Below, in pieces: positions 32,562 through 40,993 of a stretch of 56,658 bases of DNA (positions within the stretch are counted from its first letter, which is position 1; every line of letters begins with the position of its first letter). A program made the translations under genes and the position numbers. The stretch comes from a virus, in IMG/VR virus record IMGVR_UViG_3300035565_000019, positions 1 to 56,658 of that record, one strand, 5' to 3'. The notes beneath the pieces are model-generated. The model saw nothing but the letters and a program-made list of their open reading frames with translations, was not told the origin of the DNA and made no database searches.

Positions 32562-34100
32562 CTAAACTTTATTTTTCTTGCGCATTTTGGAGTATTCTTG
32601 CATCGCATCAAGTAACGCGCCTTGTGTTCTTTTCTTCTTTCTAACGGCAATCATTTTAGCAATATCAACTGTTTTTGAAGCGACAATGTGGTGCACCACA
32701 ACACGTAAAGCTTTATTACCGGATCGCAACAATCTAGCAATAGTTTGCTCATACAATTCCAAATCCCAAGTAAGAGAATGAAAAATAATATTTGCAGCGT
32801 TATCTCCTTGAAGATTTAAGCCGTGCCCCATTGAAGCTGGGTGACCTAATAGCACTGGTATTTTACCAGCATTCCAATCCGCCACTATTCCATCTGATTT
32901 AGCTGGGCTAATGCCGCCGCCTATAAACGGCGTATCTTTACCAAACGCTTTTAGCAACCTGGCAAGATCGTGCTCAAAGTCATAAAGTATTAGCGCTGGC
33001 GCACCATTTAACTCTTCTATTAAGTCAACAGTAGCCTCTATCTTCTCTTGATGTAAATCTGCCCACTCTCGCTTTGATGCTTTGCGCCCACTCTCATCTA
33101 CTTCTTGCTGAAGATAAAGCCCTCCATTAGCGATTTGGCAAAGTTTCATAGACGCAACGCCTGCATTTACTGCAGTGATAATGCCTGACTCCAATTCAGT
33201 AATAAACTCGTCTTCCAGTTCGTCATAAATTTTCCTGACTTTAGGCGGCAGCTCTACTTTAACAATATTTTCTATCAACTGCGGTAGCTGCACATGATCT
33301 TTAGCAGATAGCCTGTGGATTACTGGCGCTATACGTTCGTAAATAGCCTCTTCGCTGTCTGCTTGTGGCAGCCATGTATAACCGCCATATCCTGTGGGGT
33401 AAAAATAAGCTGAGCGATAGTGCGATATAAATCTCCCTAGCGACCTGCCAAGATCCAAAATATACATGCTCCCAAACAAATCAAGCAGGCCGTTACTAGC
33501 AGGAGAGCCTGTCAAACCCCATCTGCGATCAAAAGTCGTCAAAACCTGCTTTAATATCTGGAACCTGTCCGTGCTTGTTCGCTTAAATTTACTGATTTCA
33601 TCGATTACTAGAGTCTTTGCGCCAAGCTTTTTGAACTGCTTCAAGTTGTAAGATATAACGGTCTTCTTGCCTTTCTTTTCTTTAGTAACGCCAAGCAGCC
33701 ACTCAAGCCCTTCAGGGTTAATAAGATAGATGTCAGCCTTGCGCTTAATGGCTTCGTCTTTATCTGGGCCATGCAATATCTCATACGTGAAATGGTTGAA
33801 GTCCTTCCACTTTTTAATTTCATTTGGCCAGACGGAATAGCACACCCTAAGTGGCGCGATAATGATAACGGGCTCATCTAGCATGCCCTCTTTCTTCAAC
33901 ACCTTTAATGCGCCTAATGTGGTACTTGTTTTGCGCCAACCTGGATTCCAGTATAGGCCTGCGGCTGCATGCTCAAGCAGGAATTTTACGCCTTCTAGCT
34001 GGAATTTTTCCGGCTTCCAGGGAATGCCCTGTTCTGACGGCGTAGTGCTCTTTGAGAGAGGCAATGGCTTCAGTTTCGCTTGTATGGACTTCGATATCAT
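32562..34100 (-). CDS. SNF2-type DNA helicase/translocase
   Basis: A 512-aa superfamily 2 protein. Motifs in order: Q-like FQLEGVKFLLE (33-43), Walker A region NPGWRKTSTT (52-61), Ia IIIAPLRVCYSVW, II TLVIDEISKFK, III LTGSPASNGL, V LLGHPASMGHGLNLQ and VI EQTIARLLRSGN. It uses ATP to move on DNA, in phages probably helping replication or recombination. The Walker A glycine before the catalytic Lys is replaced by Arg (usual form GxGKT). ATG 34100 has AAGGAG upstream and lies 128 bases inside the VRR-NUC gene. Confidence 0.8.
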   Translation of the reverse strand: MISKSIQAKLKPLPLSKSTTPSEQGIPWKPEKFQLEGVKFLLEHAAAGLYWNPGWRKTSTTLGALKVLKKEGMLDEPVIIIAPLRVCYSVWPNEIKKWKDFNHFTYEILHGPDKDEAIKRKADIYLINPEGLEWLLGVTKEKKGKKTVISYNLKQFKKLGAKTLVIDEISKFKRTSTDRFQILKQVLTTFDRRWGLTGSPASNGLLDLFGSMYILDLGRSLGRFISHYRSAYFYPTGYGGYTWLPQADSEEAIYERIAPVIHRLSAKDHVQLPQLIENIVKVELPPKVRKIYDELEDEFITELESGIITAVNAGVASMKLCQIANGGLYLQQEVDESGRKASKREWADLHQEKIEATVDLIEELNGAPALILYDFEHDLARLLKAFGKDTPFIGGGISPAKSDGIVADWNAGKIPVLLGHPASMGHGLNLQGDNAANIIFHSLTWDLELYEQTIARLLRSGNKALRVVVHHIVASKTVDIAKMIAVRKKKRTQGALLDAMQEYSKMRKKNKV

Positions 34101-34320
34101 AACCTAAGCTCCTTAATTGTTCATGGACGTAAAGCTGCAGTTTTCTTGGTTCTTCGCCCTCGGCTTTAAATTCAATTAAGAGCGGCCGAAATGGTAGCCA
34201 AAAAATTTCATCTGGCCAGCCACGGCGCCCTCTTAATGTCAAAGTCGTATGCGGAATGCCTCGCGACTCCGCCCAGTCATTGGCCCTGACTTGCGCCTTC
34301 TTTTCTCTGACTCGCCGCAT
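33973..34320 (-). CDS. VRR-NUC nuclease
   Basis: A 115-aa single-domain nuclease of the VRR-NUC family: an N-terminal REKKAQVRANDWAESRG, the catalytic GRRGWPDEIFW ... LLIEFKAEGEEPRKLQ (D, E-x-K), then HEQLRSLGYDIEVHTS. These structure-specific nucleases act on branched or gapped DNA and pair with SNF2 helicases in phages. ATG 34320 overlaps the preceding stop (TAATG). The last 43 codons overlap the helicase gene in another frame. Confidence 0.8.
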   Translation of the reverse strand: MRRVREKKAQVRANDWAESRGIPHTTLTLRGRRGWPDEIFWLPFRPLLIEFKAEGEEPRKLQLYVHEQLRSLGYDIEVHTSETEAIASLKEHYAVRTGHSLEAGKIPARRRKIPA

Positions 34321-34994
34321 TAGTATTGGCAAGGACCTTTGTTGGCTTTGCTAAAGAAACAATAGCGGCAATTGCTGGATGGCTTTGGCGCGAACCTGGT
34401 ATCATTCAACATGGCCTTAGTCTCCTTCAGCCAATAGGTCTTCAGTGCAGGTAATTCTTTCCTGGTGTAAAGCTTCGGCTCTTCCGGCACTTCATGGCAT
34501 GCGTCAAGATACCACAACCGCACATCTACTGCATCGACCGTTGGGAACTTCAACAACGCGCCCATGGCGTAAAGCTTCAACTGCTCCAGGTGTTCTTCAC
34601 GAATGCGGCCGGTTTTGTTGTCCACTACTAGGAGCGTATTAGTGTCGCGATTCAACGAATAAATGTCAGTCTTGATGCGCAACCATGCATCGGCATCGAA
34701 CCATCCTGTCTCATGCCAGTCTTTGTCGAAGGTCCATTGATCTTCTGTTACGGCTTTGCGTTTGCGCAATTCTTTGAACTCCTCTTCAAATGACTTGATC
34801 TCAGGAGGGCACTTTTTAAGCGTGCCCTTAATAAAATCCTCAGCCATCTTACCGATCGCGCCGCCTCGCGCCATGGCATCATTGCCAGGCTCTTTTATTT
34901 TGTCTACATGCTTATACTTTGCAAAAGCAGGACATTTGCGATAATCCTGCAATCGACTGAATGACCATGCCGTGATTTTTTGAATGACGCCCAT
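34320..34994 (-). CDS. RecB/Cas4-like PD-(D/E)XK exonuclease
   Basis: A 224-aa nuclease: AWSFSRLQDYRKCPAFAKY at the start (first Fe-S/Cys region), the catalytic core IKTDIYSLNRDT ... LLVVDNKTGRIRE (D, D-x-K), QLKLYAMGALLKF (QxxxY motif) and CRYCFFSKANKGPC at the end. The four Cys pattern resembles the 4Fe-4S cluster of RecB/Cas4-type exonucleases. It lies 1 base after DNA polymerase and probably works in recombination-dependent replication or host DNA breakdown. Confidence 0.75.
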   Translation of the reverse strand: MGVIQKITAWSFSRLQDYRKCPAFAKYKHVDKIKEPGNDAMARGGAIGKMAEDFIKGTLKKCPPEIKSFEEEFKELRKRKAVTEDQWTFDKDWHETGWFDADAWLRIKTDIYSLNRDTNTLLVVDNKTGRIREEHLEQLKLYAMGALLKFPTVDAVDVRLWYLDACHEVPEEPKLYTRKELPALKTYWLKETKAMLNDTRFAPKPSSNCRYCFFSKANKGPCQY

Positions 34995-34995
34995 T

Positions 34996-36873
34996 TTACT
35001 TCTCCTTAAATTTAGTTAACGCGCCCCAATTAGGGCCTGTGCTACCATCTGACAACATTGGCACGTCAAACTCAACGGACGCCATTACTTCTCGCAACAA
35101 CTGCATTTCGCTTTTCACATGCTGCTTTGGCACGCTGATGTTGATCTCGTCATGGACGGTCAACAGGAACTTGCCATGCACCTTGGCTTCGTCATATCTT
35201 ATCAGCGCTTCTTTAGTACAGTCTGCAGAGGATCCTTGGATAAGGTAGTTAAGCATCTTGTATTCGAATGTGCATACCCTATTCCTGGATTTGACGAATT
35301 TCGGCTCCTCGCAAAAGTATTGCCTTCCGCCCCATGTAGTCAATGGTTCGCCTGCTGCCGCATAATCTTTCAAATCGTCTTGCAGCGCCTCAAGCTCAGG
35401 GAAAATGGCCAGATAAGCAGCCTTGATCTTCTTGGCCGTGTTTATGTCAACGTCTAGGCGTTCTGCGAGAGCACCTAGCCCCATACCGTATAGCAGCCCA
35501 AACCCGATGGTCTTAGTGTCGTCACGTGTTACCTTTAACCCAAATCTTTCATTGATTAGCTTTGCCGCCAAGTCATGGACGTCCAGGCCAGGATGCAGAC
35601 CGAATTGTTCTTGCAGCTCGCCATCGCCGAAATGGCCAAGCACGCGTAACTCTTGCTGCATGTAGTCTCGCTTGCACCACACCTCACCTTTGAATGGCGC
35701 CATATAGAACCGCATGAATGGCAACTCAGGAAGTCCTGCTATGTGCGAAGGATGCGCATATGCATTCTTGCCTGTCTCGCGCTGCTTGAATTCCTTAGGG
35801 ACGTTCATAAACCTGGATGCAGACAACCGGCCAGTCCTGGCGCCTGCCGTATCTTTGCCGTGCCCTGCTTGACGCACTTGGTTCCACGAAGGATGCACTA
35901 TACCGCCGCATGCCGTTGCCTCAAGGAACCATGGATGTAGGAAGGTGCCATAAGCCGTGCTGTGCCTTGAGCGGTATTGCAAAGCAGTCAGCACTTTCTT
36001 ATCTGTCACTGCGCCAATCAAACTATCCTTTGCCACAGACCTGGCGCCGCCTGGCGTCAACAAGAATAACTCATTCTTGGCTTTCTTGCGCATGACAAGT
36101 GCGTCTGCCAGTTGCTCGTCAGAATCCAGGTTAAAGTCTTTGCCTACTTTCAATTGATTGCGAAGCCACTTATCTACCAGCTCTCCTGCCGCTTCGTATT
36201 TGGCATCATCTGCCTTCATCAATTTATAATCTACCGGTACTCCTTGTGTCTCGTTCTTCAACAGTACCGGCAATAAGCGCCGCTCGCGGTCATATGCTTC
36301 TTCCATGCCTCTTTCTAATACGCGAGGGTGCAGCAACTTGAAGAGTTTCAGCGTGCGTATAGTATCGCCGTTGGCATACTTGCCTACCAGTTTCCCTGGT
36401 GCCATATAAATCAAATGCCCGAACTCTTTGGCATTCTTTGGCATGAGCTTATTGTCGATGCACCATTGGCGTATCGCGTCTTGCTCTTCTGCCGGCATTC
36501 CTAAAAGCCTTTCGGAAGCTGGTTTGAGTTTGAGGTCTGGAGAATGTGGATCGTCTAGAAAAATAAGAAACATCGAATCATGAATATGCGACCAGTCGAG
36601 CATTGGCATCCCCATGTGCGTTGTCGCAACTGCGACATCAAACTTAGAGTTATGGCAAAGCACCCCATCTTTAGACTTCCATGCTTTTTCCAATGCGTAT
36701 CGCGCTTCTCTAAATGTACAGTTATTCTCGCTTTTATGCCCCCATGAATAATAACTAGGCTTCTTTCCAGGAAAGATGATAGAGACGCCGACAGGTACAG
36801 GAGGATAATCCGGCCATCCTGCTATCGGCATTGTCTCGAAGTCTATTACTGCTGGCTCTGGTATCTTGATCAC
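34996..36873 (-). CDS. DNA polymerase, family A with 3'-5' exonuclease
   Basis: A 625-aa replicative polymerase. The exonuclease domain has D11-x-E13 (VIDFETMP), D79 (CHNSKFDVAVA) and Y166...D170 (KYANGDTIRTL). The polymerase domain has TGRLSASRFMNVP, motif A D403 (KRDYMQQELRVLG), motif B R450-x3-K454-x3-F458 (RDDTKTIGFGLLYGM) and motif C H574-D-E576 (TVHDEI). F458 matches E. coli Pol I F762, predicting discrimination against ddNTPs. Size is like T7 gp5. It starts with GTG, 2 bases after the EndoVII-like gene stop. Confidence 0.95.
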   Translation of the reverse strand: MIKIPEPAVIDFETMPIAGWPDYPPVPVGVSIIFPGKKPSYYSWGHKSENNCTFREARYALEKAWKSKDGVLCHNSKFDVAVATTHMGMPMLDWSHIHDSMFLIFLDDPHSPDLKLKPASERLLGMPAEEQDAIRQWCIDNKLMPKNAKEFGHLIYMAPGKLVGKYANGDTIRTLKLFKLLHPRVLERGMEEAYDRERRLLPVLLKNETQGVPVDYKLMKADDAKYEAAGELVDKWLRNQLKVGKDFNLDSDEQLADALVMRKKAKNELFLLTPGGARSVAKDSLIGAVTDKKVLTALQYRSRHSTAYGTFLHPWFLEATACGGIVHPSWNQVRQAGHGKDTAGARTGRLSASRFMNVPKEFKQRETGKNAYAHPSHIAGLPELPFMRFYMAPFKGEVWCKRDYMQQELRVLGHFGDGELQEQFGLHPGLDVHDLAAKLINERFGLKVTRDDTKTIGFGLLYGMGLGALAERLDVDINTAKKIKAAYLAIFPELEALQDDLKDYAAAGEPLTTWGGRQYFCEEPKFVKSRNRVCTFEYKMLNYLIQGSSADCTKEALIRYDEAKVHGKFLLTVHDEINISVPKQHVKSEMQLLREVMASVEFDVPMLSDGSTGPNWGALTKFKEK

Positions 36874-36875
36874 AG

Positions 36876-37346
36876 TTATTTTCCTAAATATTTAATGGCT
36901 TTTTTCAAAGCTAAAGGGTTATCTTTAAAATTACCAAGCCCTTTATTGCAATTTTGGCATAAAAGCCCTCTAATGCGGGCTGTAACATGGCAATGGTCTA
37001 TTGCTAAAGCTTGTTTTAAGTTAGCTTGATTAATTCCGCAAATTGCACAACAACTTTTTTGCTTATCTAACAAGGCAATATATTGCTTAGAGGTAATACC
37101 GTACTTGGATTTTCTAGCGGCGTCTCTATAATATTGCGCCCCTCGTGCTTTATAACTTGCTTGCCGCTTTTCTGGATTAGCTTCATTATATGCTTTAGAC
37201 ATAGCATTAGCTTTACCAGGATTAGCTACCATCCATTTTGCTAGCCGAATTTTTTGACATAGCGGGCATGCTTTATTAGCGCTATATCTTTTACCGTTAA
37301 GCTTTACATGCTTAGCACATATTTTACCTAAGTAAAATTCAGTCAT
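36876..37346 (-). CDS. Endonuclease VII-type (HNH) homing endonuclease
   Basis: A 156-aa protein of the recombination endonuclease VII family. The N-terminal zinc module is LGKICAKHVKLNGKRY ... KACPLC; the catalytic module is CCAICGINQ, LAIDHCHVTARIRGLLCQNC and NKGLGNFKDNP. It is AT-rich compared with the polymerase gene and fits between two genes with ATGA overlap upstream and a 2-base gap downstream. Free-standing enzymes of this type next to DNA polymerase usually spread as homing genes. A similar gene occurs at 52081 and its N-terminal module alone at 41866. Confidence 0.85.
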   Translation of the reverse strand: MTEFYLGKICAKHVKLNGKRYSANKACPLCQKIRLAKWMVANPGKANAMSKAYNEANPEKRQASYKARGAQYYRDAARKSKYGITSKQYIALLDKQKSCCAICGINQANLKQALAIDHCHVTARIRGLLCQNCNKGLGNFKDNPLALKKAIKYLGK

Positions 37347-37564
37347 TTTTTAATCTCAAATAGCGTAGCCCTTTCCCTCTTAGCTCTCATACTGTTGAAT
37401 CTAGAGTAGATGCGCAAAAGATATTGCACTCGGCGCTTGTTTTCTTGCTCTATTTTAAGCATCAATTCAGCTTCCTTTTCAGTTGCTGCACGCAAAAAAT
37501 CGTTGCATCCCGGCCAGGTTTTAAGCGCCTGCTCTATATCTTTTTTTGTTTTACTTGACACCAT
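37343..37564 (-). CDS. Small basic helical protein
   Basis: A 73-aa Lys/Arg/Glu-rich helical protein (EAELMLKIEQENKRRVQYLLR). AGGAGAATAAT precedes its ATG. It lies between the ssDNA-binding-like protein and the EndoVII-like gene. No family recognised; a coiled-coil replication accessory is possible. Confidence 0.6.
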   Translation of the reverse strand: MVSSKTKKDIEQALKTWPGCNDFLRAATEKEAELMLKIEQENKRRVQYLLRIYSRFNSMRAKRERATLFEIKK

Positions 37565-37629
37565 ATTATTCTCCTAAACAAGAATTACCAGCACCTCTCG
37601 ATGCTGGCAACCTTGCGTATGGTTGTGAT

Positions 37630-38436
37630 TCAGAATTTACGGCGAGATGCCGCTTTTGCAGGTGCAGGCGCAGAACGGCCGCGAGATGCCGCTGCAGGCT
37701 TGCGAGTCGGCTTAGCAACTTTTGCCTCGAATGCCTGATAAGGGAAGTCGATACCTTTTTCCACAATATCCGCCTTATCCAGTAATGCGCCAAGCAGCTC
37801 ACCGTCTTCGATTGCAGACTGCGCCTTGAATGATACCTTAAGCTGTGTCTTGGCATCAGGCGCTACGCTGATCTCCGTGATGAAGGCCAAAGGCGGCTTC
37901 TTGGATGCTGCCAATTGATTGACGAATCCTGCCCATGCCTTGACAGAAGTCACTGGCACTTCCAGGTAAGCTACTTCGGCAGTGGCTATGGCTTCAGGCC
38001 CGCCATCAAGCACATCGGCAGGTATCACGGCCAAACGGCGAATGTTCTTACAAGCCTTGCCTTTGCCGCCATCACCTGAATCCCATTCATTGTTCGGGCA
38101 ACCTACGCACGAATCACTGATAGGGTCAGCCACTTTGTCATGCGGCTTCATGTCGTCTTCATCACGGCCAAACGCATAGCACGCAGGTCCCTGGGCATTG
38201 TTCGGGTCGTACTTGCCTTCGTAGTACTTGTTCTCCATAATGGAGTCAATGATGACGACATCCATTTTGTTGCCATCGACAGGATTGCCCTGGTATGTCA
38301 TCTGTGCGCCTTTGACGCTGATGAAGCTCCCGGTAGATACAGATGCTTCTGACTTCTTGGCGATTGCCGCGCGTGCCGCCAATGCTTCATCCCACGCCAC
38401 TACTGCCGTTCCCGGCTTCTTTGGTTTTGCTGCCAT
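37630..38436 (-). CDS. Probable ssDNA-binding/replication accessory protein
   Basis: A 268-aa phage protein with an OB-like beta core and a zinc-ribbon-like centre: ACYAFGRDEDDM, DSCVGCPNNEWDSG and KGKACKNIRRLAVIP (four Cys, residues about 85-135). It is followed by a strand pair with LEVPVTSVKAWAGFVNQLAA. The C-terminus is Ala/Pro/Arg/Lys-rich. This conserved family lies next to DNA polymerases in many podoviruses and siphoviruses and is thought to bind ssDNA; the role here is inferred. AAGGAG precedes the ATG. Confidence 0.6.
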   Translation of the reverse strand: MAAKPKKPGTAVVAWDEALAARAAIAKKSEASVSTGSFISVKGAQMTYQGNPVDGNKMDVVIIDSIMENKYYEGKYDPNNAQGPACYAFGRDEDDMKPHDKVADPISDSCVGCPNNEWDSGDGGKGKACKNIRRLAVIPADVLDGGPEAIATAEVAYLEVPVTSVKAWAGFVNQLAASKKPPLAFITEISVAPDAKTQLKVSFKAQSAIEDGELLGALLDKADIVEKGIDFPYQAFEAKVAKPTRKPAAASRGRSAPAPAKAASRRKF

Positions 38437-38482
38437 TTCATTCTCCTTGAGAAGTGGGCGCCACTAAGGACGCCCGGTTAGA

Positions 38483-38830
38483 TTACTCAGCTGCTTTGAT
38501 TGCTGCCACTGCTTCCTTGATCGTTGCAGCGCTTTTGACTGCGGCGATACAACGCTTGGTCTCGGCTTTGATGGCCTTTGCTACTGCTTTCTCTACTGCC
38601 AAATCCAATGCTTCTTTGGTGATTACTTTTGCCACGTCGTTTCTCCTTACTTGGTTACCTGGTGTCCGACCAGGTTGCGGTCCTGCTATACTCTTTTCTT
38701 TTGGCTTACATCTGCTATGATACCTATTGCCGTCGACATCATCATACCAGTATTGCGTCTTTGGCTGGATTATTCCGCCACAACTGTCACATACAAACAA
38801 TGTGAATTCTGAAGAGTGAGAGTTTAGCAT
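38483..38830 (-). CDS. Zinc-finger protein with internal start
   Basis: A 115-aa protein. Residues 1-50 hold a Cys2-HC zinc site (VCDSCGG ... YHSRCKP); residues 65-115 are an Ala/Lys/Glu helix pair (EALDLAVEKAVAKAIKAETK). ATG 38830 follows GGAG and the upstream stop. A second ribosome site AAGGAG lies inside the gene 8 bases before GTG 38635, in the same frame, so the helical half may also be made alone as a 50-aa protein. Confidence 0.6.
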   Translation of the reverse strand: MLNSHSSEFTLFVCDSCGGIIQPKTQYWYDDVDGNRYHSRCKPKEKSIAGPQPGRTPGNQVRRNDVAKVITKEALDLAVEKAVAKAIKAETKRCIAAVKSAATIKEAVAAIKAAE

Positions 38831-38831
38831 T

Positions 38832-39254
38832 TTATTTCTCCGCCGTGCCAATGTCTATAGCAATGCCTTTGAACGTCACGCGAAGACGCCCTGTTGCTTT
38901 GATAAAGTCAAGCTTGACATCTGGGCTTGCAATATTAGGTTCTACTTTGATTTTTGCGGTAGACAAAGATGGCGGCGGCACATGCAAGCTTGATGATGGA
39001 TCCTTCAATGAATATGCAAACTGTGCATGCGGTTCTTCTTTACGGTATATGTGAACTTTTACCAACGTCCCTTCTTTGACCATGGCGCGTACCAGCACAT
39101 CGCCTGTATTTAAGTCCAAAGCTCCTGTATTGGCCGCCACCATCATTGGGTGGTTGCAAATATAACGCACTGTTACTGGCTCCGTGGATAACATCTGCTT
39201 TAGTATGCCGACAACACAAGACCTGCGCGCTGCTCCTAGTTTTATTCCGTTCAT
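38832..39254 (-). CDS. Hypothetical replication-region protein
   Basis: A 140-aa protein with a helix-rich N-terminus (RRSCVVGILKQMLSTEPVTVRYIC) that may form a winged-helix-like DNA-binding fold (VLVRAMVKEGTLVKVHIYRKEE as wing). A Pro/Ser linker follows, then a beta C-terminus. AAGGAG precedes the ATG. I do not recognise the family; DNA binding is a guess from the fold pattern. Confidence 0.55.
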   Translation of the reverse strand: MNGIKLGAARRSCVVGILKQMLSTEPVTVRYICNHPMMVAANTGALDLNTGDVLVRAMVKEGTLVKVHIYRKEEPHAQFAYSLKDPSSSLHVPPPSLSTAKIKVEPNIASPDVKLDFIKATGRLRVTFKGIAIDIGTAEK

Positions 39255-39381
39255 CTTAAGCTCCTTCTTAAATTATCAAGTAACCGACTTGATGGCGGTA
39301 TTAAATTAGGCCGGTGGTTGTCATGGTCGCCGGTACCCATTTTTACGCAGTTTCAGCTGCGCCGACATGCAGGAGGTGCTT

Positions 39382-39426
39382 AACATCTTTTGCGAGACCG
39401 CAGTGGAGCTATCCTTCCACGATGTT
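39382..39426 (-). ncRNA. Compact three-way-junction element in a 188-bp non-coding gap
   Basis: In the gap 39255-39442 a 6-bp stem (AACATC 39382-39387 with GATGTT 39421-39426) encloses two adjoining hairpins: TGCG-AGAC-CGCA (39391-39402) and GTGGA ... TCCAC (39403-39420, 8-nt loop). All pairs are perfect. A further hairpin CGCAG/CTGCG lies at about 39346-39361. No T-run follows, so it is not a simple terminator. On the - strand transcript it would sit in the leader of the gene at 38832-39254. Candidate leader RNA or processing site. Confidence 0.45.
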
Positions 39427-39442
39427 TCACTCCCCTGGTTCT

Positions 39443-39970
39443 TTAAAGCTTATTAATGGAAACATCTACGACAGTAAAGCGCCCGACGCCTTGTACTTCT
39501 TCACCGGCGTTCCAGGCTTCCGTGACAGCCGCTTTGCCTAATGCGCGGTTAAGCAAGGCAAACGCGCCGTCTTGTTGACCGTCTTTTTTCTTGATGTGCT
39601 TGTTGTAGTTATCAATAATGCCTTTGTACAAATCAGGCCAATTGGTAACTTGAGGCACTTCCTTGGTGGATACAGAGATGCGGCATAGCTTACCTGCCAC
39701 GCCATTGGCGTCTGCCTTCGGAAGGTTCATGATGAGATGCTGCTTATATGCCGTCTCTAATATTTGCAAAGCATCGACATCGCGCTGTATCGCAAGACGG
39801 CTTGCCCTGGTCTGCCATAATAGGTCTGCTGCAAGCCCTAAAGTCTTTGGCTTCTTAAATCCTAGCGGGAACTCATAACCAGGTGTCGCCAAGCTTCCTG
39901 CCGTTTCTGCTGCTGCCTTCAATTTTGTTGCCAATTTCTTGTCTATTGCAGATTCCTTTTTCGCTGCCAT
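39443..39970 (-). CDS. Hypothetical early protein
   Basis: A 175-aa protein; ATG 39970 is chosen for its GGAGGAGCAGC ribosome site over an in-frame ATG at 40006. The N-terminal 35 residues are Lys/Ala-rich, the rest is a mixed fold with LGLAADLLWQTRASRLAIQRDVDAL. It is the first gene after the promoter at 40018-40051 and is therefore probably expressed early. No family recognised. Confidence 0.6.
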   Translation of the reverse strand: MAAKKESAIDKKLATKLKAAAETAGSLATPGYEFPLGFKKPKTLGLAADLLWQTRASRLAIQRDVDALQILETAYKQHLIMNLPKADANGVAGKLCRISVSTKEVPQVTNWPDLYKGIIDNYNKHIKKKDGQQDGAFALLNRALGKAAVTEAWNAGEEVQGVGRFTVVDVSINKL

Positions 39971-40017
39971 GATGCTGCTCCTCCAAATCTCCGGGACAAT
40001 ATGCACACCGTTTTAAA

Positions 40018-40051
40018 ATCATAACGCAACTTTAAAGTTGTGTAACCTAGA
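40018..40051 (-). promoter_or_regulatory. Promoter with extended -35 motif TCTAGGTTACAC
   Basis: - strand -35 TTACAC (40040-40045) preceded by TCTAGG, 16-bp spacer, -10 TATGAT (40018-40023). The TCTAGGTTACA block recurs at the promoters upstream of 45658 and 47817. It overlaps the 3' end of the exonuclease gene. Confidence 0.7.
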
Positions 40052-40622
40052 CTACGCGGCGAAGTTTTTCGAATATCTTCAAGGCATGTACGGCCTGTGT
40101 CTTGGCATCACTCAAAGCATTATGATACACTCCTTCACGCACCAATTTAAGGTCTGGCGTCAATGCTTTAAGCGTACGGAAGCAACGATTATTCCAAAAG
40201 CTCCACGGCAGTTCACGCTTATCTGCCATATACGCTACAGCCAGTATGGCATTATCAAAGTCTGAACCGTTGCCCCATACGCGCACATTGGCAAGACCTG
40301 GCTTTGACAGGAATACTTCCAGTTGATTAAGGGCTTCTTTAATCGGCACAGACGCTGCCAACTTTGGCCCTTCAAATCCGCAATGGCTCAATACCTTGCG
40401 CGCTTCAGGCGCTTGCTTCTCCCACCATTTTACGGTATTCTGATCTATGTGCAATCCTATTTCTTCTTGGCCCTCTATCTGTACGACACGATAGAACTCA
40501 TCGCCAAAAGCATGAAGATCAGTGTGCTTTGCCAACGGGTCGAAATAGACCGCCCCAATACTGATAATCGCACAACCAGGTTTATTGCCAAGTGTTTCAA
40601 GGTCAATCATTACGTCTATCAT
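40047..40622 (-). CDS. DnaQ-like 3'-5' exonuclease (DEDD)
   Basis: A 191-aa exonuclease of the DEDDh/RNase T-like group: MIDLETLGNKPGCAIISIGAV (D-x-E), VWGNGSDFDNAIL (D), and YHNALSDAKTQAVHAL (H...D). ATG 40622 overlaps the upstream stop (ATGA) and has AAGGAG before it. Such enzymes proofread or trim DNA or RNA; since the polymerase already has an exonuclease domain, RNA or host DNA processing is possible. Confidence 0.85.
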   Translation of the reverse strand: MIDVMIDLETLGNKPGCAIISIGAVYFDPLAKHTDLHAFGDEFYRVVQIEGQEEIGLHIDQNTVKWWEKQAPEARKVLSHCGFEGPKLAASVPIKEALNQLEVFLSKPGLANVRVWGNGSDFDNAILAVAYMADKRELPWSFWNNRCFRTLKALTPDLKLVREGVYHNALSDAKTQAVHALKIFEKLRRVV

Positions 40623-40993
40623 TTTTTCTCTCCTTTGATTGTCGGCCAATTAAGCATCATTTCTCGCTGGTCCAAACGAGTGCTTTTAAAACCATATTGT
40701 TTATAAAATGCTATTAATGCTTCTTGCTTGATCTTTGGCTTACTATATGGAATGGCGCGCAAGAACACACGATATCCTTTGCGCTTGGCATACTTAAGTG
40801 CTATTGTCATCAATGCATGAGCCCAGCCACTCTTACGGCGTAATGGGTGCACATGCAAATCACTCAACTCAACATATTTGAGCACTTTATTAGTAATGAC
40901 ATATTTATCGTCCTCGGCCATTTCAAACAATGAAACCTCGCCGATAAACCCGCCGTCGCCTATTACCCACCGTTGTATCAATAGCCCTGGCAT
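40619..40993 (-). CDS. GNAT-family acetyltransferase
   Basis: A 124-aa GNAT fold: DLHVHPLRRKSGWAHALMTIALKYAKRKGYRVFL (acetyl-CoA motif A region, residues 44-77), then EALIAFYKQYGFKST (motif B). The pyrophosphate loop is RRKSGWA and not the usual Q/RxxGxG/A, a small deviation. Substrate unknown; phage GNATs acetylate host proteins, toxins or RNA polymerase. Confidence 0.7.
   Translation of the reverse strand: MPGLLIQRWVIGDGGFIGEVSLFEMAEDDKYVITNKVLKYVELSDLHVHPLRRKSGWAHALMTIALKYAKRKGYRVFLRAIPYSKPKIKQEALIAFYKQYGFKSTRLDQREMMLNWPTIKGEKK

Noticed and set aside
39314-39541. + strand 75-codon frame across the non-coding gap at 39.3 kb
   Set aside because: It overlaps the - strand gene at 39443 and has no ribosome site; the gap is better explained by a structured element.
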